The notes beneath the pieces are model-generated. The model searched no databases, was not told the DNA's origin, and saw nothing but the letters and a program-made list of their open reading frames with translations. From Methylocystaceae bacterium (GTDB taxonomy: Bacteria; Pseudomonadota; Alphaproteobacteria; Rhodospirillales; Terasakiellaceae): a DNA stretch of 32,912 nt. Location of the stretch: the NCBI GenBank assembly GCA_013373265.1, contig JABXIC010000019.1, forward strand, positions 1 to 32,912, in the 5' to 3' direction. Below, piece after piece: positions 10,069 through 18,871 of the stretch (position 1 is the first letter of the stretch; each line of letters opens with the position of its first letter). Made by a program: the position numbers and the translations under genes.

Positions 10069-11268
10069 TTAACTGAGACCTTGGTTTTTTAAAACGATTT
10101 GGCTTATGGGCACAAGGATAAAACCCTTGCTTTGCGCGGTAGGCAACCATTCTTGTAAGGCTGCAATTGTCCCATCACGGGGATGGCCGATGCCGACAGC
10201 AAAACCGGAGCGACGAGAAACTTTTTCCAATAAGCTTAATTGTTTGAGCACAGCGTCCTTTTCATTCACGTTATCCAAAAAGACGTTGCGTTCTGCAAAA
10301 GGCACCCCTTCGAGACCCGCGATTTTAGCACCGATGGATTTTGGGTTGGTGCGGGAATCTAAAAACAGCATTTCACGATTGCGTAGCTCTGACATGAGCG
10401 CTTTCATCACCGTGTCGTCTGTGGTGGCACGACTGCCCATATGATTATTAACCCCCACATAACCGCTAAAACGTTCCAAGTTCCAATGAATGCGATCTTT
10501 CAGATCTTCTGCGGCTAAATGGGTGTTTAAGTTGTTGGGACCTGCGTCAATTTTTGCATTGAGCGGTTCCATGGGGAGATGCACCAACAATTCATGGCCA
10601 TTTGCACGCGCCCTCCCCGTTTGTTTTTTTAAATCTTTGGCATAAGGGATAAAAGCCATGGTCATAGGGCCGGACAAGGCAATCGCGCGTGCGGTGCGTT
10701 TTCGATCCAGACCGAGATCATCTATCACCAGCGCAATCATGGGGGTATCTTTGGGGACATCCATCTTGAGCGCATATTGCATCCAGCGTGGTTGTTGATG
10801 CTCAATTGTTGGAGGTGGTGTTTTTTCCGGCGCGGGGTCAGGTGTGCTGACTTTTGTCGCTGTTTTTGTGGGGGTATAGATGTCTTGAGGTAAGGCTTCT
10901 TCATAAACAGTAGGTGGTGCAACCGGTTTTGCAGATATTTCAACTGAATTTAATCGCGGTGTGACGCTTGCAGGCGGTGGCACCTGTTTTTTCTTAAGCG
11001 GTTGTTTAGGCTTAAGTTCTTGAATGGTTTCATCGACTTCTGCTTCTTTGGCAGCTAAGATCAAGGGGGCATCCGGCAGACGGATCATTTCTGGCGGCTT
11101 GGCGTGGTTTTTGTACCAGGGCTTGGCTTCTTTATGATCCGATGCGGTTTGGTTTGAGCCAGACGTGTTTGCCAGATGTGCAGCGCCATAGGCCAGTGCG
11201 CCGATCACGGCGGCAACAACGATGACAAGCGTTTTATTGACTTTCTTGTGTTTAACTGGCTTTGCCAC
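10069..11268 (-). CDS. Divergent polysaccharide deacetylase family protein (YibQ/DUF610-like), N-terminal membrane anchor
   Basis: 399 aa; N-terminal TM (KTLVIVVAAVIGALAYGAAH), proline-rich linker, C-terminal domain with MIALVIDDLGLDRKRTARAIALSGPMTMAFIPYA, GHELLVHLPMEPL, GVNNHMGSRATTD, AVGIGHPRDGTIAAL. Confidence 0.85.
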   Translation of the reverse strand: MAKPVKHKKVNKTLVIVVAAVIGALAYGAAHLANTSGSNQTASDHKEAKPWYKNHAKPPEMIRLPDAPLILAAKEAEVDETIQELKPKQPLKKKQVPPPASVTPRLNSVEISAKPVAPPTVYEEALPQDIYTPTKTATKVSTPDPAPEKTPPPTIEHQQPRWMQYALKMDVPKDTPMIALVIDDLGLDRKRTARAIALSGPMTMAFIPYAKDLKKQTGRARANGHELLVHLPMEPLNAKIDAGPNNLNTHLAAEDLKDRIHWNLERFSGYVGVNNHMGSRATTDDTVMKALMSELRNREMLFLDSRTNPKSIGAKIAGLEGVPFAERNVFLDNVNEKDAVLKQLSLLEKVSRRSGFAVGIGHPRDGTIAALQEWLPTAQSKGFILVPISQIVLKNQGLS

Positions 11269-11271
11269 GCT

Positions 11272-11679
11272 TTAGGTATCCTTGGCAAAATTGTTCAGGA
11301 TGGGACAGTCAGGTCGATCATCGCCATGACAGCAATCGACAAGGTTTTTAAGGGTATCACGTATGCCTTGCAGTTCCTGAATGCGGGTTTCAACTTCTTC
11401 AATATGGCGTTTTGCCAGATCACGCACATCACGGCTGGCGCGGTTTTTATCCTGCCAGAGTTCCAGAAGATTGCCGACATCTTTCAGTGGAAAGCCCATT
11501 TTGCGCGCACTTTGGATGAATTTAAGGATATCAACATCCTTGTCGCTATAATCGCGATATCCATTGGGGGCACGCGCAGGTTCCGGCATCAAATTGATGC
11601 TTTCGTAATAACGAATTGTTTTTGCCGTTACGCCTGTGAGTTTTGAAACTTTAGAGATGTTCATGGCTTTGGTTTCCAT
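11272..11679 (-). CDS. cueR: MerR-family Cu(I)-responsive transcriptional regulator
   Basis: MNISKVSKLTGVTAKTIRYYESINLMPEPARAPNGYRDYSDKDVDILKFIQSARKMGFPLKDVGNLLELW and C-terminal CCHGDDRPDCPIL copper-binding loop typical of CueR. Exact start (11679 or internal ATG about 12-15 nt downstream) uncertain. Confidence 0.95.
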   Translation of the reverse strand: METKAMNISKVSKLTGVTAKTIRYYESINLMPEPARAPNGYRDYSDKDVDILKFIQSARKMGFPLKDVGNLLELWQDKNRASRDVRDLAKRHIEEVETRIQELQGIRDTLKNLVDCCHGDDRPDCPILNNFAKDT

Positions 11680-13778
11680 CTTTTAAGCAACAACGAATTG
11701 CTGACAACACTTACACTGCTTAATGCCATTGCACCACCTGCAATCATCGGATTTAGTAAACCAAATGCAGCCGCAGGCAGGGCAATCACATTGTAAATAA
11801 AGGCCCAAAACAGATTTTGCTGGATTTTGCGATAGGTTGCTTTTGAAATACTGATAGCTTGGGCAATCATCATCGGGTCAGAGCGCATTAAGGTCACGCC
11901 CGCACTGTGTACGGCTACATCGGACCCGCTTGCCATGGCAAAGCTGACATCGGCTGTGGCAAGGGCCGGACCGTCATTCACCCCATCACCAACCATTGCC
12001 AGAACTTGCCCGTCTTTTTTAAGGCGGGCAACATGGTCTGCTTTTTCATTGGGCAGCACTTGGGCAATAACCGTTTCGATACCGACTTCTTGTGCGACTT
12101 TTTGAGCGGTCTTTTCATTATCCCCACTCAACATAACAGATATTATACCTTGATCTTTCAATTGCTTAATGGCGGGAGTTGAAGTTTTCTTTAAAGTGTC
12201 TGCCAATCCAAAAAGACCAAGGATTTGATCCCCATCTTCTAACCAGACGACGGTCATGCCAGTGCTTTCCATCTCTTGTGCTTTTGCATCGAAGGATGAA
12301 AGGTCGTGTTTCATGTGGTTGCGATTACCCAAGCGATAGCTGGTTTTTTTAATCGTCCCTGAGATACCGTGACCGGGCGTTGCCTTGAAGTCATCAACCT
12401 CGAAAGTTTTCTTTGCCTCAAAGGCTTTTGCCAAAGAATGTTCGCTGCCCTTTTGTAAACTGGCGGCGATCTTGACCAATTTGGGGTCAAATTCAACCAG
12501 TTTGGGTCGGCCTTCGGTCAATGTGCCTGTTTTATCAAAGATGACAGTTGTGATTTTATGGGCGAGCTCAAGGGATTGCGCATCTTTGATCAAGATGCCG
12601 TGGCGTGCACCAACACCCGTTCCCGCCATAATCGCGGTGGGTGTGGCAAGACCAAGGGCGCAGGGACAGGCGATCACAAGCACGGTGATGGCGTTAATCA
12701 ATGCTTGATCCATGCTCGCCCCATGTAAGGACCACCCTATAAAGGTTGTCAATGCAATCAGGCAGACAATGGGGACAAAGATCGCGGCAATTTTATCGGC
12801 AAGCTTTTGAACAGGTGCTTTCGTGGCTTGTGCGCCTTGGATCATTTCAATGATTTTAGACAAGACGGTGGCTTTACCGACTGCTGTGGTCTTTATATGC
12901 AAGAGGCCGGATCCGTTGATTGCCCCACCTGTGACCTTGTCACCGGATACTTTGTGAAGAGGCAGACTTTCCCCAGTCAGCATTGATTCATCAATTTCGC
13001 TATCGCCTTTAATGATCACGCCATCAACGGGGATATGTTCACCGGGTTTGACTAAAATAACGTCGCCCATTCGGACTTGATCAATGGAAATGCTTTCTTC
13101 TGTATCGCCCTTAAGGCGTCTTGCCGTTTCCGGTCGTAGGTGCATGAGCGCACGAATGGCCTCTGTCACGCCGTGTTTTGCACGGTTTTCCAACCATTTA
13201 CCTACTAAGATCAAACAGGTGACTGCAGCGGCAGCTTCAAAGTACAGCATGCCAGTGCCTTTAGGCGACGCTATAAGCATGTATAGGCTAAGCCCATAGG
13301 CAGCGGTGGTCCCCATAGCAACCAACAGATCCATATTGCCTGTCAGCCCTTTTAAAGCGCCCCAAGCAGATCTGTAAAAGCGATGGATGGCAACAATTTG
13401 CACAGGCGTTGCCAAGGCAAGCTGAATCCAGCCGTTTAAATGCCAATCAAGACCAAAGGGTAAAGCCAGCATGGGCGCAACTAAAGGGGCTGTCAGAACA
13501 AGACACACGATAAGAACGGCCAATTCACCAGATGTTTTTGTGTGATCGGGTAAATCTTGATTGTCATTGGCGACTGTGGCTCCAAAACCAGCCTTTTCGA
13601 TTTTAACGATCAGGTCTTCTGGTTTGAGGCTGTTGTTGGTTAAAGTAACGTTCGCCTGTTCTGTGGCGAGGTTTACGCTGGCTTCTTCAACGCCATCCAT
13701 ACGATTGAGGACTTTTTCAATGCGTGATGAACAGGACGCACAGGTCATTCCGGTAATTTGAAATTTGTAGTGTGTCAT
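11661..13778 (-). CDS. copA: Copper-translocating P1B-type ATPase
   Basis: 705 aa; N-terminal HMA GMTCASCSSRIEK, TGES, CPCALGLATPTAIM, DKTGTLTEG, GHGISG, MVGDGVNDGPALATADVSFAMASGSDVA. Confidence 0.96.
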   Translation of the reverse strand: MTHYKFQITGMTCASCSSRIEKVLNRMDGVEEASVNLATEQANVTLTNNSLKPEDLIVKIEKAGFGATVANDNQDLPDHTKTSGELAVLIVCLVLTAPLVAPMLALPFGLDWHLNGWIQLALATPVQIVAIHRFYRSAWGALKGLTGNMDLLVAMGTTAAYGLSLYMLIASPKGTGMLYFEAAAAVTCLILVGKWLENRAKHGVTEAIRALMHLRPETARRLKGDTEESISIDQVRMGDVILVKPGEHIPVDGVIIKGDSEIDESMLTGESLPLHKVSGDKVTGGAINGSGLLHIKTTAVGKATVLSKIIEMIQGAQATKAPVQKLADKIAAIFVPIVCLIALTTFIGWSLHGASMDQALINAITVLVIACPCALGLATPTAIMAGTGVGARHGILIKDAQSLELAHKITTVIFDKTGTLTEGRPKLVEFDPKLVKIAASLQKGSEHSLAKAFEAKKTFEVDDFKATPGHGISGTIKKTSYRLGNRNHMKHDLSSFDAKAQEMESTGMTVVWLEDGDQILGLFGLADTLKKTSTPAIKQLKDQGIISVMLSGDNEKTAQKVAQEVGIETVIAQVLPNEKADHVARLKKDGQVLAMVGDGVNDGPALATADVSFAMASGSDVAVHSAGVTLMRSDPMMIAQAISISKATYRKIQQNLFWAFIYNVIALPAAAFGLLNPMIAGGAMALSSVSVVSNSLLLKRWKPKP

Positions 13779-13806
13779 GTTGTTATACCTTTCAGTCCAC
13801 TGGAAT

Positions 13807-13839
13807 GTTATATGGTCCTTCCAGTAAGGGCAAGGTCAA
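13807..13839 (-). promoter_or_regulatory. CueR-type promoter of copA
   Basis: Minus-strand sequence TTGACCTTGCCCTTACTGGAAGGACCATATAAC: -35-like TTGACC, dyad ACCTTgcCCTTACTGGAAGGacc, and -10-like ATATAA/TATAAC with a 20-21 nt spacer, as expected for MerR/CueR-activated promoters. Lies about 30 nt upstream of the copA ATG. Confidence 0.8.
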
Positions 13840-13869
13840 GGGGGGAAAATCGTTCTTGACGCATGGCTC

Positions 13870-13898
13870 TTGTCCTTGCATTCTGCGCTAAATATACG
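13870..13898 (+). promoter_or_regulatory. Candidate sigma70 promoter for trpGDC-moaC-moeA
   Basis: TTGTCC-N17-TATACG about 60 nt upstream of the trpG ATG, in the divergent copA/trpG intergenic region. Confidence 0.4.
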
Positions 13899-13958
13899 CA
13901 ACATCCGAAGTTAAAGTGATTTATAAAACGCTTCAACTTCCAAGAATAAGTAATTGAA

Positions 13959-14537
13959 ATGTTTCTATTAATTGATAACTACGATAGCTTTACATATAAT
14001 CTGGTCCATTATTTTGGCGAATTGGGGGCCGATATTGTTGTGCGTCGTAACGATGTGTTAACGGTCGATGAAGCCATGGCGATGGATCCACAGGGAATTA
14101 TTTTATCCCCCGGTCCCTGTGATCCGGACCAAGCGGGCATCTGTCTCGGCTTGATTGAAAAAGCTGCGGGAAAGCTGCCGATTTTTGGGGTTTGCTTAGG
14201 CCATCAATCAATAGGTCAGGCCTTTGGTGGCAAGATTGTACGCGCCCCCGCCCCCATGCATGGCAAGGTGAGCGCGATAAATCATACAGGAAGCGGTGTT
14301 TTTGCAGACATCCCTGCCCCGTTAAACGTAACGCGTTATCATTCCCTAACCATTGACCCGAACAGCTTGCCCGATTGTTTGGAAGTCACGTCACAAAGCG
14401 ATGACGGGGTAATAATGGGTGTACAGCATAAAGAATATCCCATCCACGGGGTGCAGTTCCATCCGGAAAGCATCGCCTCTGAACATGGGCATAAACTTTT
14501 AGAAAACTTCCTTAATCTCGCAAAAGAACAGGGGTAA
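13959..14537 (+). CDS. trpG: Anthranilate synthase component II (glutamine amidotransferase)
   Basis: 192 aa; [68 protein letters not shown]. Confidence 0.97.
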   Translation: MFLLIDNYDSFTYNLVHYFGELGADIVVRRNDVLTVDEAMAMDPQGIILSPGPCDPDQAGICLGLIEKAAGKLPIFGVCLGHQSIGQAFGGKIVRAPAPMHGKVSAINHTGSGVFADIPAPLNVTRYHSLTIDPNSLPDCLEVTSQSDDGVIMGVQHKEYPIHGVQFHPESIASEHGHKLLENFLNLAKEQG

Positions 14538-14543
14538 CCGAAC

Positions 14544-15572
14544 ATGAGCGATTCAATGAAACTGATCATTAGTAAGTTGGCGGACGGTGGAACGCTATCT
14601 CAAGCAGAAGCAAAAGTCGCTTTTGATTGCATTATGGAAGGTGATGCCACGGCTGTTCAGATTGGTGCATTTGTTATGGCTATGCGTGTGCGCGGCGAAA
14701 CAGTTGCAGAAATCAGCGCCGGTGCCCAAACCATGCGTGAAAAAATGAAAAAGGTTAACGCCCCGGCGAATGCGATTGATATCGTTGGGACAGGTGGCGA
14801 TTCACGTGGCACCTACAATATCTCAACCGCGACAGCATTGGTTGTTGCCGGTGCAGGCGTACCCGTTGCCAAGCACGGTAGTAAAGCTGTGTCTTCCAAA
14901 TCAGGTGCTTCGGATGTCTTGACCAGTTTGGGTGTCAATATGGGGGCTGACATTGCAACGGTAGAAAAATCGATTGATCAGGCCGGGATCGGTTTTATGA
15001 TGGCCCCGCTTTATCATTCTGCCATGAAATATGTCGTCGAACCACGCCAACAACTTGGTATACGTACAATCTTTAATCTCTTGGGTCCGATGGCAAATCC
15101 GGCTGGGGTCAAACGCCAAATGACAGGTGTCTTTGCGAAAGAATGGGTCCGTCCTTTGGCGGAAGTTCTGGGCCGTTTGGGCAGTGAAAAGGTCTGGGTT
15201 GTTCATGGCTCTAACGGGATTGATGAATTAACCACAACGGGTGTGACCTATGTGGCGGAATATAGCGATAAAGGGATCAAGGAATTTGAAATTGACCCGC
15301 AAGATGCTGGCTTACCGCTTGCGCGCGATGAAGACCTGTTGGGTGGTGATTCATCTTATAACGCGGCTGCGATCAAGCGTGTGCTTGATGGCGAAATTGG
15401 CCCTTATCGCGATATTGTCCTTTTAAATTCCGCCGCTTCATTGATTGTGGCGGATAAAGTTGAAAATATTAAAGACGGTGTTTTAGTCGCGGCTGATTCG
15501 ATTGACAGCGGTAAGGCAAAAGCAGCCTTGCAAAAGCTTGTTGATATTACGAATGGAGCCTCCGGTGAGTGA
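14544..15572 (+). CDS. trpD: Anthranilate phosphoribosyltransferase
   Basis: 342 aa; [69 protein letters not shown]. Confidence 0.97.
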   Translation: MSDSMKLIISKLADGGTLSQAEAKVAFDCIMEGDATAVQIGAFVMAMRVRGETVAEISAGAQTMREKMKKVNAPANAIDIVGTGGDSRGTYNISTATALVVAGAGVPVAKHGSKAVSSKSGASDVLTSLGVNMGADIATVEKSIDQAGIGFMMAPLYHSAMKYVVEPRQQLGIRTIFNLLGPMANPAGVKRQMTGVFAKEWVRPLAEVLGRLGSEKVWVVHGSNGIDELTTTGVTYVAEYSDKGIKEFEIDPQDAGLPLARDEDLLGGDSSYNAAAIKRVLDGEIGPYRDIVLLNSAASLIVADKVENIKDGVLVAADSIDSGKAKAALQKLVDITNGASGE

Positions 15573-16368
15573 TATTCTAGCTAAGATTTGTGATGATAAG
15601 CGCGATTACGTTGCCCATTGTAAAAAGCGCAAAGCACTCAGCGTTTTAGAGGTTGCGGCAAAACAAGCCAGCCGTCCGCGCGGTTTTTTAAATGCGCTGA
15701 AAGCCCGGGTGAAAATTGGTCAATATGGATTGATTGCTGAAATTAAAAAGGCGTCACCTTCTAAAGGTTTGATCCGACCTGATTTTCAACCCGTTGACAT
15801 TGCCAAAGCCTATGAGTTGGGCGGCGCGGCTTGTTTATCCGTTTTAACGGATCAGCCATATTTCCAAGGTGCGGATGAATATCTGGTGGTGGCGCGCAAT
15901 GCCGTTACCCTGCCGGTTTTGCGCAAAGACTTTATGGTTGATACTTATCAGGTCACTGAAGCACGCGCCTTAGGGGCAGATTGTATCTTGATTATCATGG
16001 CTGCATTGGATGATGCACAGGCTCAAGAAATTGAGGACGCGGCGCGTTCTTATGGGATGGATTGCTTGGTTGAAGTTCATAACGAAGAAGAAATGGACCG
16101 GGCCTTACTGTTGAAATCCAATCTTATTGGTATCAACAACCGTAATCTTAAAACGATGGAAATTAGTTTGGAAACCACAGAACGTTTGTCACGGATGGTG
16201 CCGCAGAATAAGACACTTGTTTGTGAAAGTGGTATTTTCACGCCAGAAGATTTGGCGCGCATGTCTAAAGTCAATGCTAATTGCTTTTTGGTTGGGGAAT
16301 CATTGATGCGTCAAGACGATGTGCAAGAAGCAACCAAAGCACTATTATCACAAAATACGGGGGCCTGA
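15565..16368 (+). CDS. trpC: Indole-3-glycerol phosphate synthase
   Basis: [95 protein letters not shown]. Start inferred at GTG 15565 ([16 protein letters not shown]), overlapping trpD by 8 nt; ATG 15553 is the alternative. Confidence 0.95.
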   Translation: MSDILAKICDDKRDYVAHCKKRKALSVLEVAAKQASRPRGFLNALKARVKIGQYGLIAEIKKASPSKGLIRPDFQPVDIAKAYELGGAACLSVLTDQPYFQGADEYLVVARNAVTLPVLRKDFMVDTYQVTEARALGADCILIIMAALDDAQAQEIEDAARSYGMDCLVEVHNEEEMDRALLLKSNLIGINNRNLKTMEISLETTERLSRMVPQNKTLVCESGIFTPEDLARMSKVNANCFLVGESLMRQDDVQEATKALLSQNTGA

Positions 16369-16848
16369 ATGAGTGATCAATTTACGCATATCGATAAAGA
16401 CGGTAATGCCGTTATGGTCGATGTTTCTGAAAAAGACATAACGGAGCGCACAGCAACGGCAAAAGCCAGCGTTCTTATGGAACCTGATACCTTGGCCCGC
16501 ATTATGGCGGGGACCCTAAAAAAAGGCGATGTGCTGTCTGTAGCGCAATTGGCCGGAATTATGGGGGCAAAAAAGACGCCGGATTTAATCCCGTTATGTC
16601 ATCCCTTGGCGCTTACGTCTGTTAAGGTTGAACTGACCTGCAATCCGGATCGACATGCCGTGGAGATTGAAGGGACCTGTAAACTCAAGGGCCGTACCGG
16701 TGTCGAAATGGAAGCCCTAACCGCTGTGTCCATTGCGGCCTTGACGGTTTATGATATGTGTAAAGCCATTGATAAGGCCATGACCATCACTGATGTGCGC
16801 CTGACCTATAAAGATGGTGGAAAATCAGGAAAGTTTGTAGCCTCATGA
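16369..16848 (+). CDS. moaC: Cyclic pyranopterin monophosphate synthase
   Basis: 159 aa; [76 protein letters not shown]. Confidence 0.97.
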   Translation: MSDQFTHIDKDGNAVMVDVSEKDITERTATAKASVLMEPDTLARIMAGTLKKGDVLSVAQLAGIMGAKKTPDLIPLCHPLALTSVKVELTCNPDRHAVEIEGTCKLKGRTGVEMEALTAVSIAALTVYDMCKAIDKAMTITDVRLTYKDGGKSGKFVAS

Positions 16849-18065
16849 GCCTTCTCCCTATTGATCAAGCTTTTGCCAAAGTTAATGCAGGTATTTCTGC
16901 GTTATCAAGTGAACAAGTCTCTGTTGCACAGGCCTTGGGGCGTGTCTTGGCTGAAGATGTGGCCGCACGTTTAACCCAACCACCTTGCGCGGTTTCCTCT
17001 ATGGATGGATATGCGGTTCGCAGTGAAGATGTATTAACACAACCCGTAACCCTCACTTGCGTTGGGGAATCTCAGGCCGGAGGTGTGTTTGAAGCACCTG
17101 TGACAAAGGGCCAATGTGTGCGCATTTTTACTGGTGCCCCTATGCCATCAGGTAGCGATGCGGTGATCATGCAAGAAGATACCGAAGTCGCTGGCGATCA
17201 GGTGACATTTAAGGAAGTGGCCTTTGAAGGAAAATTTACCCGACGTGCGGGTCTCGATTTTAATGAAGGCGATGTCTTGCTTAAAGCCGGGCAATTATTA
17301 AGTGCGCGTGATATCGGCCTGTTATGTTCTATGAATGTCCCATGGGTGAAAGTCTATCGCCAACCCCGCGTTGCAATTTTAGCAACGGGGGATGAATTGG
17401 TGATGCCGGGGGAAGCTGTGCGCGAAAGCCAGATTATCAGCTCCAACACGTTAATGGTTGCGGCCATGGTAACGGCATTAGGTGGCGTGCCGATTAATTT
17501 GGGGATTGCCGGTGATACAGAAGAGTCTTTGCGCCAAACCCTTTCGGGACTGGATGGGGTGGATTTACTGGTGACCTCGGGAGGCATTTCCGTTGGGGAT
17601 TATGATCTGGTACGCAATGTCTTAGGGGAAGAAGGTTTGGACATAGACTTCTGGCAAGTGGCGGTCAAACCGGGCAAACCCTTTATGTTTGGTCATATTG
17701 GCGGCAAGCCGGTTATGGGGCTGCCGGGTAATCCGGTTTCGTCTTACATTCTTGCCTTTTTGTTTGTACGTCCCGCTTTGCGCAAAATGCAAGGCATGGC
17801 TTTTGAACAAGACGTTCCCGTCCGTGCGATTCTGGGGGCGGATGTTCCCAAAAATACGGTACGCCAAGAATATATGCGTGCGGTCTTTTCACGCGATGAT
17901 CAAGGTCGTTTGGTGGCAACACCCTATTTCAAACAAGACAGTGCTATGTTAGCGAACCTCGCCCATTGCGAAGGTTTTATCATCCGCCCGGTCCATGCAG
18001 AACCTTCACAAGCCGGGGAAGAATGTGATGCGATCTTCATTGGCGACAGTCATTTGACAATTTAG
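16845..18065 (+). CDS. moeA: Molybdopterin molybdenumtransferase
   Basis: 406 aa; [101 protein letters not shown]. 4-nt overlap with moaC. Confidence 0.97.
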   Translation: MSLLPIDQAFAKVNAGISALSSEQVSVAQALGRVLAEDVAARLTQPPCAVSSMDGYAVRSEDVLTQPVTLTCVGESQAGGVFEAPVTKGQCVRIFTGAPMPSGSDAVIMQEDTEVAGDQVTFKEVAFEGKFTRRAGLDFNEGDVLLKAGQLLSARDIGLLCSMNVPWVKVYRQPRVAILATGDELVMPGEAVRESQIISSNTLMVAAMVTALGGVPINLGIAGDTEESLRQTLSGLDGVDLLVTSGGISVGDYDLVRNVLGEEGLDIDFWQVAVKPGKPFMFGHIGGKPVMGLPGNPVSSYILAFLFVRPALRKMQGMAFEQDVPVRAILGADVPKNTVRQEYMRAVFSRDDQGRLVATPYFKQDSAMLANLAHCEGFIIRPVHAEPSQAGEECDAIFIGDSHLTI

Positions 18066-18068
18066 TTT

Positions 18069-18125
18069 GTTCTTGACCTGTTTTCAGAACTAAAGTAGAA
18101 CATTATATATGTTTTACTTTTGTTC
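18069..18125 (+). promoter_or_regulatory. lexA promoter with LexA (SOS) boxes: one perfect and two near-perfect sites
   Basis: Perfect alphaproteobacterial box GAAC-taaagta-GAAC at 18087-18101; near sites GTTC-ttgacct-GTTT at 18069-18083 and GTTT-tactttt-GTTC at 18111-18125. Immediately upstream of the lexA ATG at 18138; ttgacc (18073) is a candidate -35. Confidence 0.8.
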
Positions 18126-18137
18126 TATGAGGGCGCC

Positions 18138-18863
18138 ATGTTGACACCGCAACAATACCAACTTTTGATGTTTCTGGAAAAGCGTCTTAAGGAAACAGGT
18201 GTTTCGCCTTCATATGATGAAATGAAAGACGCGATGGAGCTTAAATCCAAATCGGGTATTCACCGTTTGATTACCGGATTGGAAGAACGTGGCTTCATCC
18301 GCCGCCTGCCCCATAAGGCACGTGCGCTGGAAATTCTTAAATTGCCAGAGAACCAAGATCGCCTGGATGGCCCGTTGCGTTCTGATAACTCTAAAATCCA
18401 TGATTTGAATCTGCAAAAAAAGCAAGTCGGCGGGCTTGAAGGAGGACGTGGCAACAACACGGATGTTTTGCCTGATTCTGAAGCGGTTGAACTCCCTATG
18501 TTCGGGCGGATCGCTGCGGGTACACCGATTGAAGCTTTGCGTGACAATAGCGCCAGTGTGGATGTTCCGGCCAGTCTACTGGGATTGGGGGAACATTACG
18601 CGCTGGAAGTCGATGGGGACTCCATGATTGAGGCGGGGATTAATGATGGTGATACAGTCATTATTCAACGCTGCACAACAGCAGAAAACGGGGCCATTGT
18701 AGTGGCCTTGGTTGATCAGGAAGAAGCGACACTTAAAAAATTACGCCGTAAAGGTGGGTCTGTTGCGTTGGAACCTGCAAACAGAATGTATGAAACCCGC
18801 ATTTTTCCGCCAGAGCGGGTTAAAGTCCAAGGTCGCCTTGTTGGGTTGATCCGTAAATATTGA
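18138..18863 (+). CDS. lexA: LexA repressor
   Basis: [80 protein letters not shown] autocleavage region; [22 protein letters not shown]. Start placed at ATG 18138. Confidence 0.97.
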   Translation: MLTPQQYQLLMFLEKRLKETGVSPSYDEMKDAMELKSKSGIHRLITGLEERGFIRRLPHKARALEILKLPENQDRLDGPLRSDNSKIHDLNLQKKQVGGLEGGRGNNTDVLPDSEAVELPMFGRIAAGTPIEALRDNSASVDVPASLLGLGEHYALEVDGDSMIEAGINDGDTVIIQRCTTAENGAIVVALVDQEEATLKKLRRKGGSVALEPANRMYETRIFPPERVKVQGRLVGLIRKY

Positions 18864-18871
18864 GAGATCAA

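Noticed and set aside
11176-11646. 156-aa plus-strand ORF opposite cueR
   Set aside because: Antisense to cueR and the deacetylase 5' end; cueR has a clear MerR/CueR signature, the antisense ORF has none.
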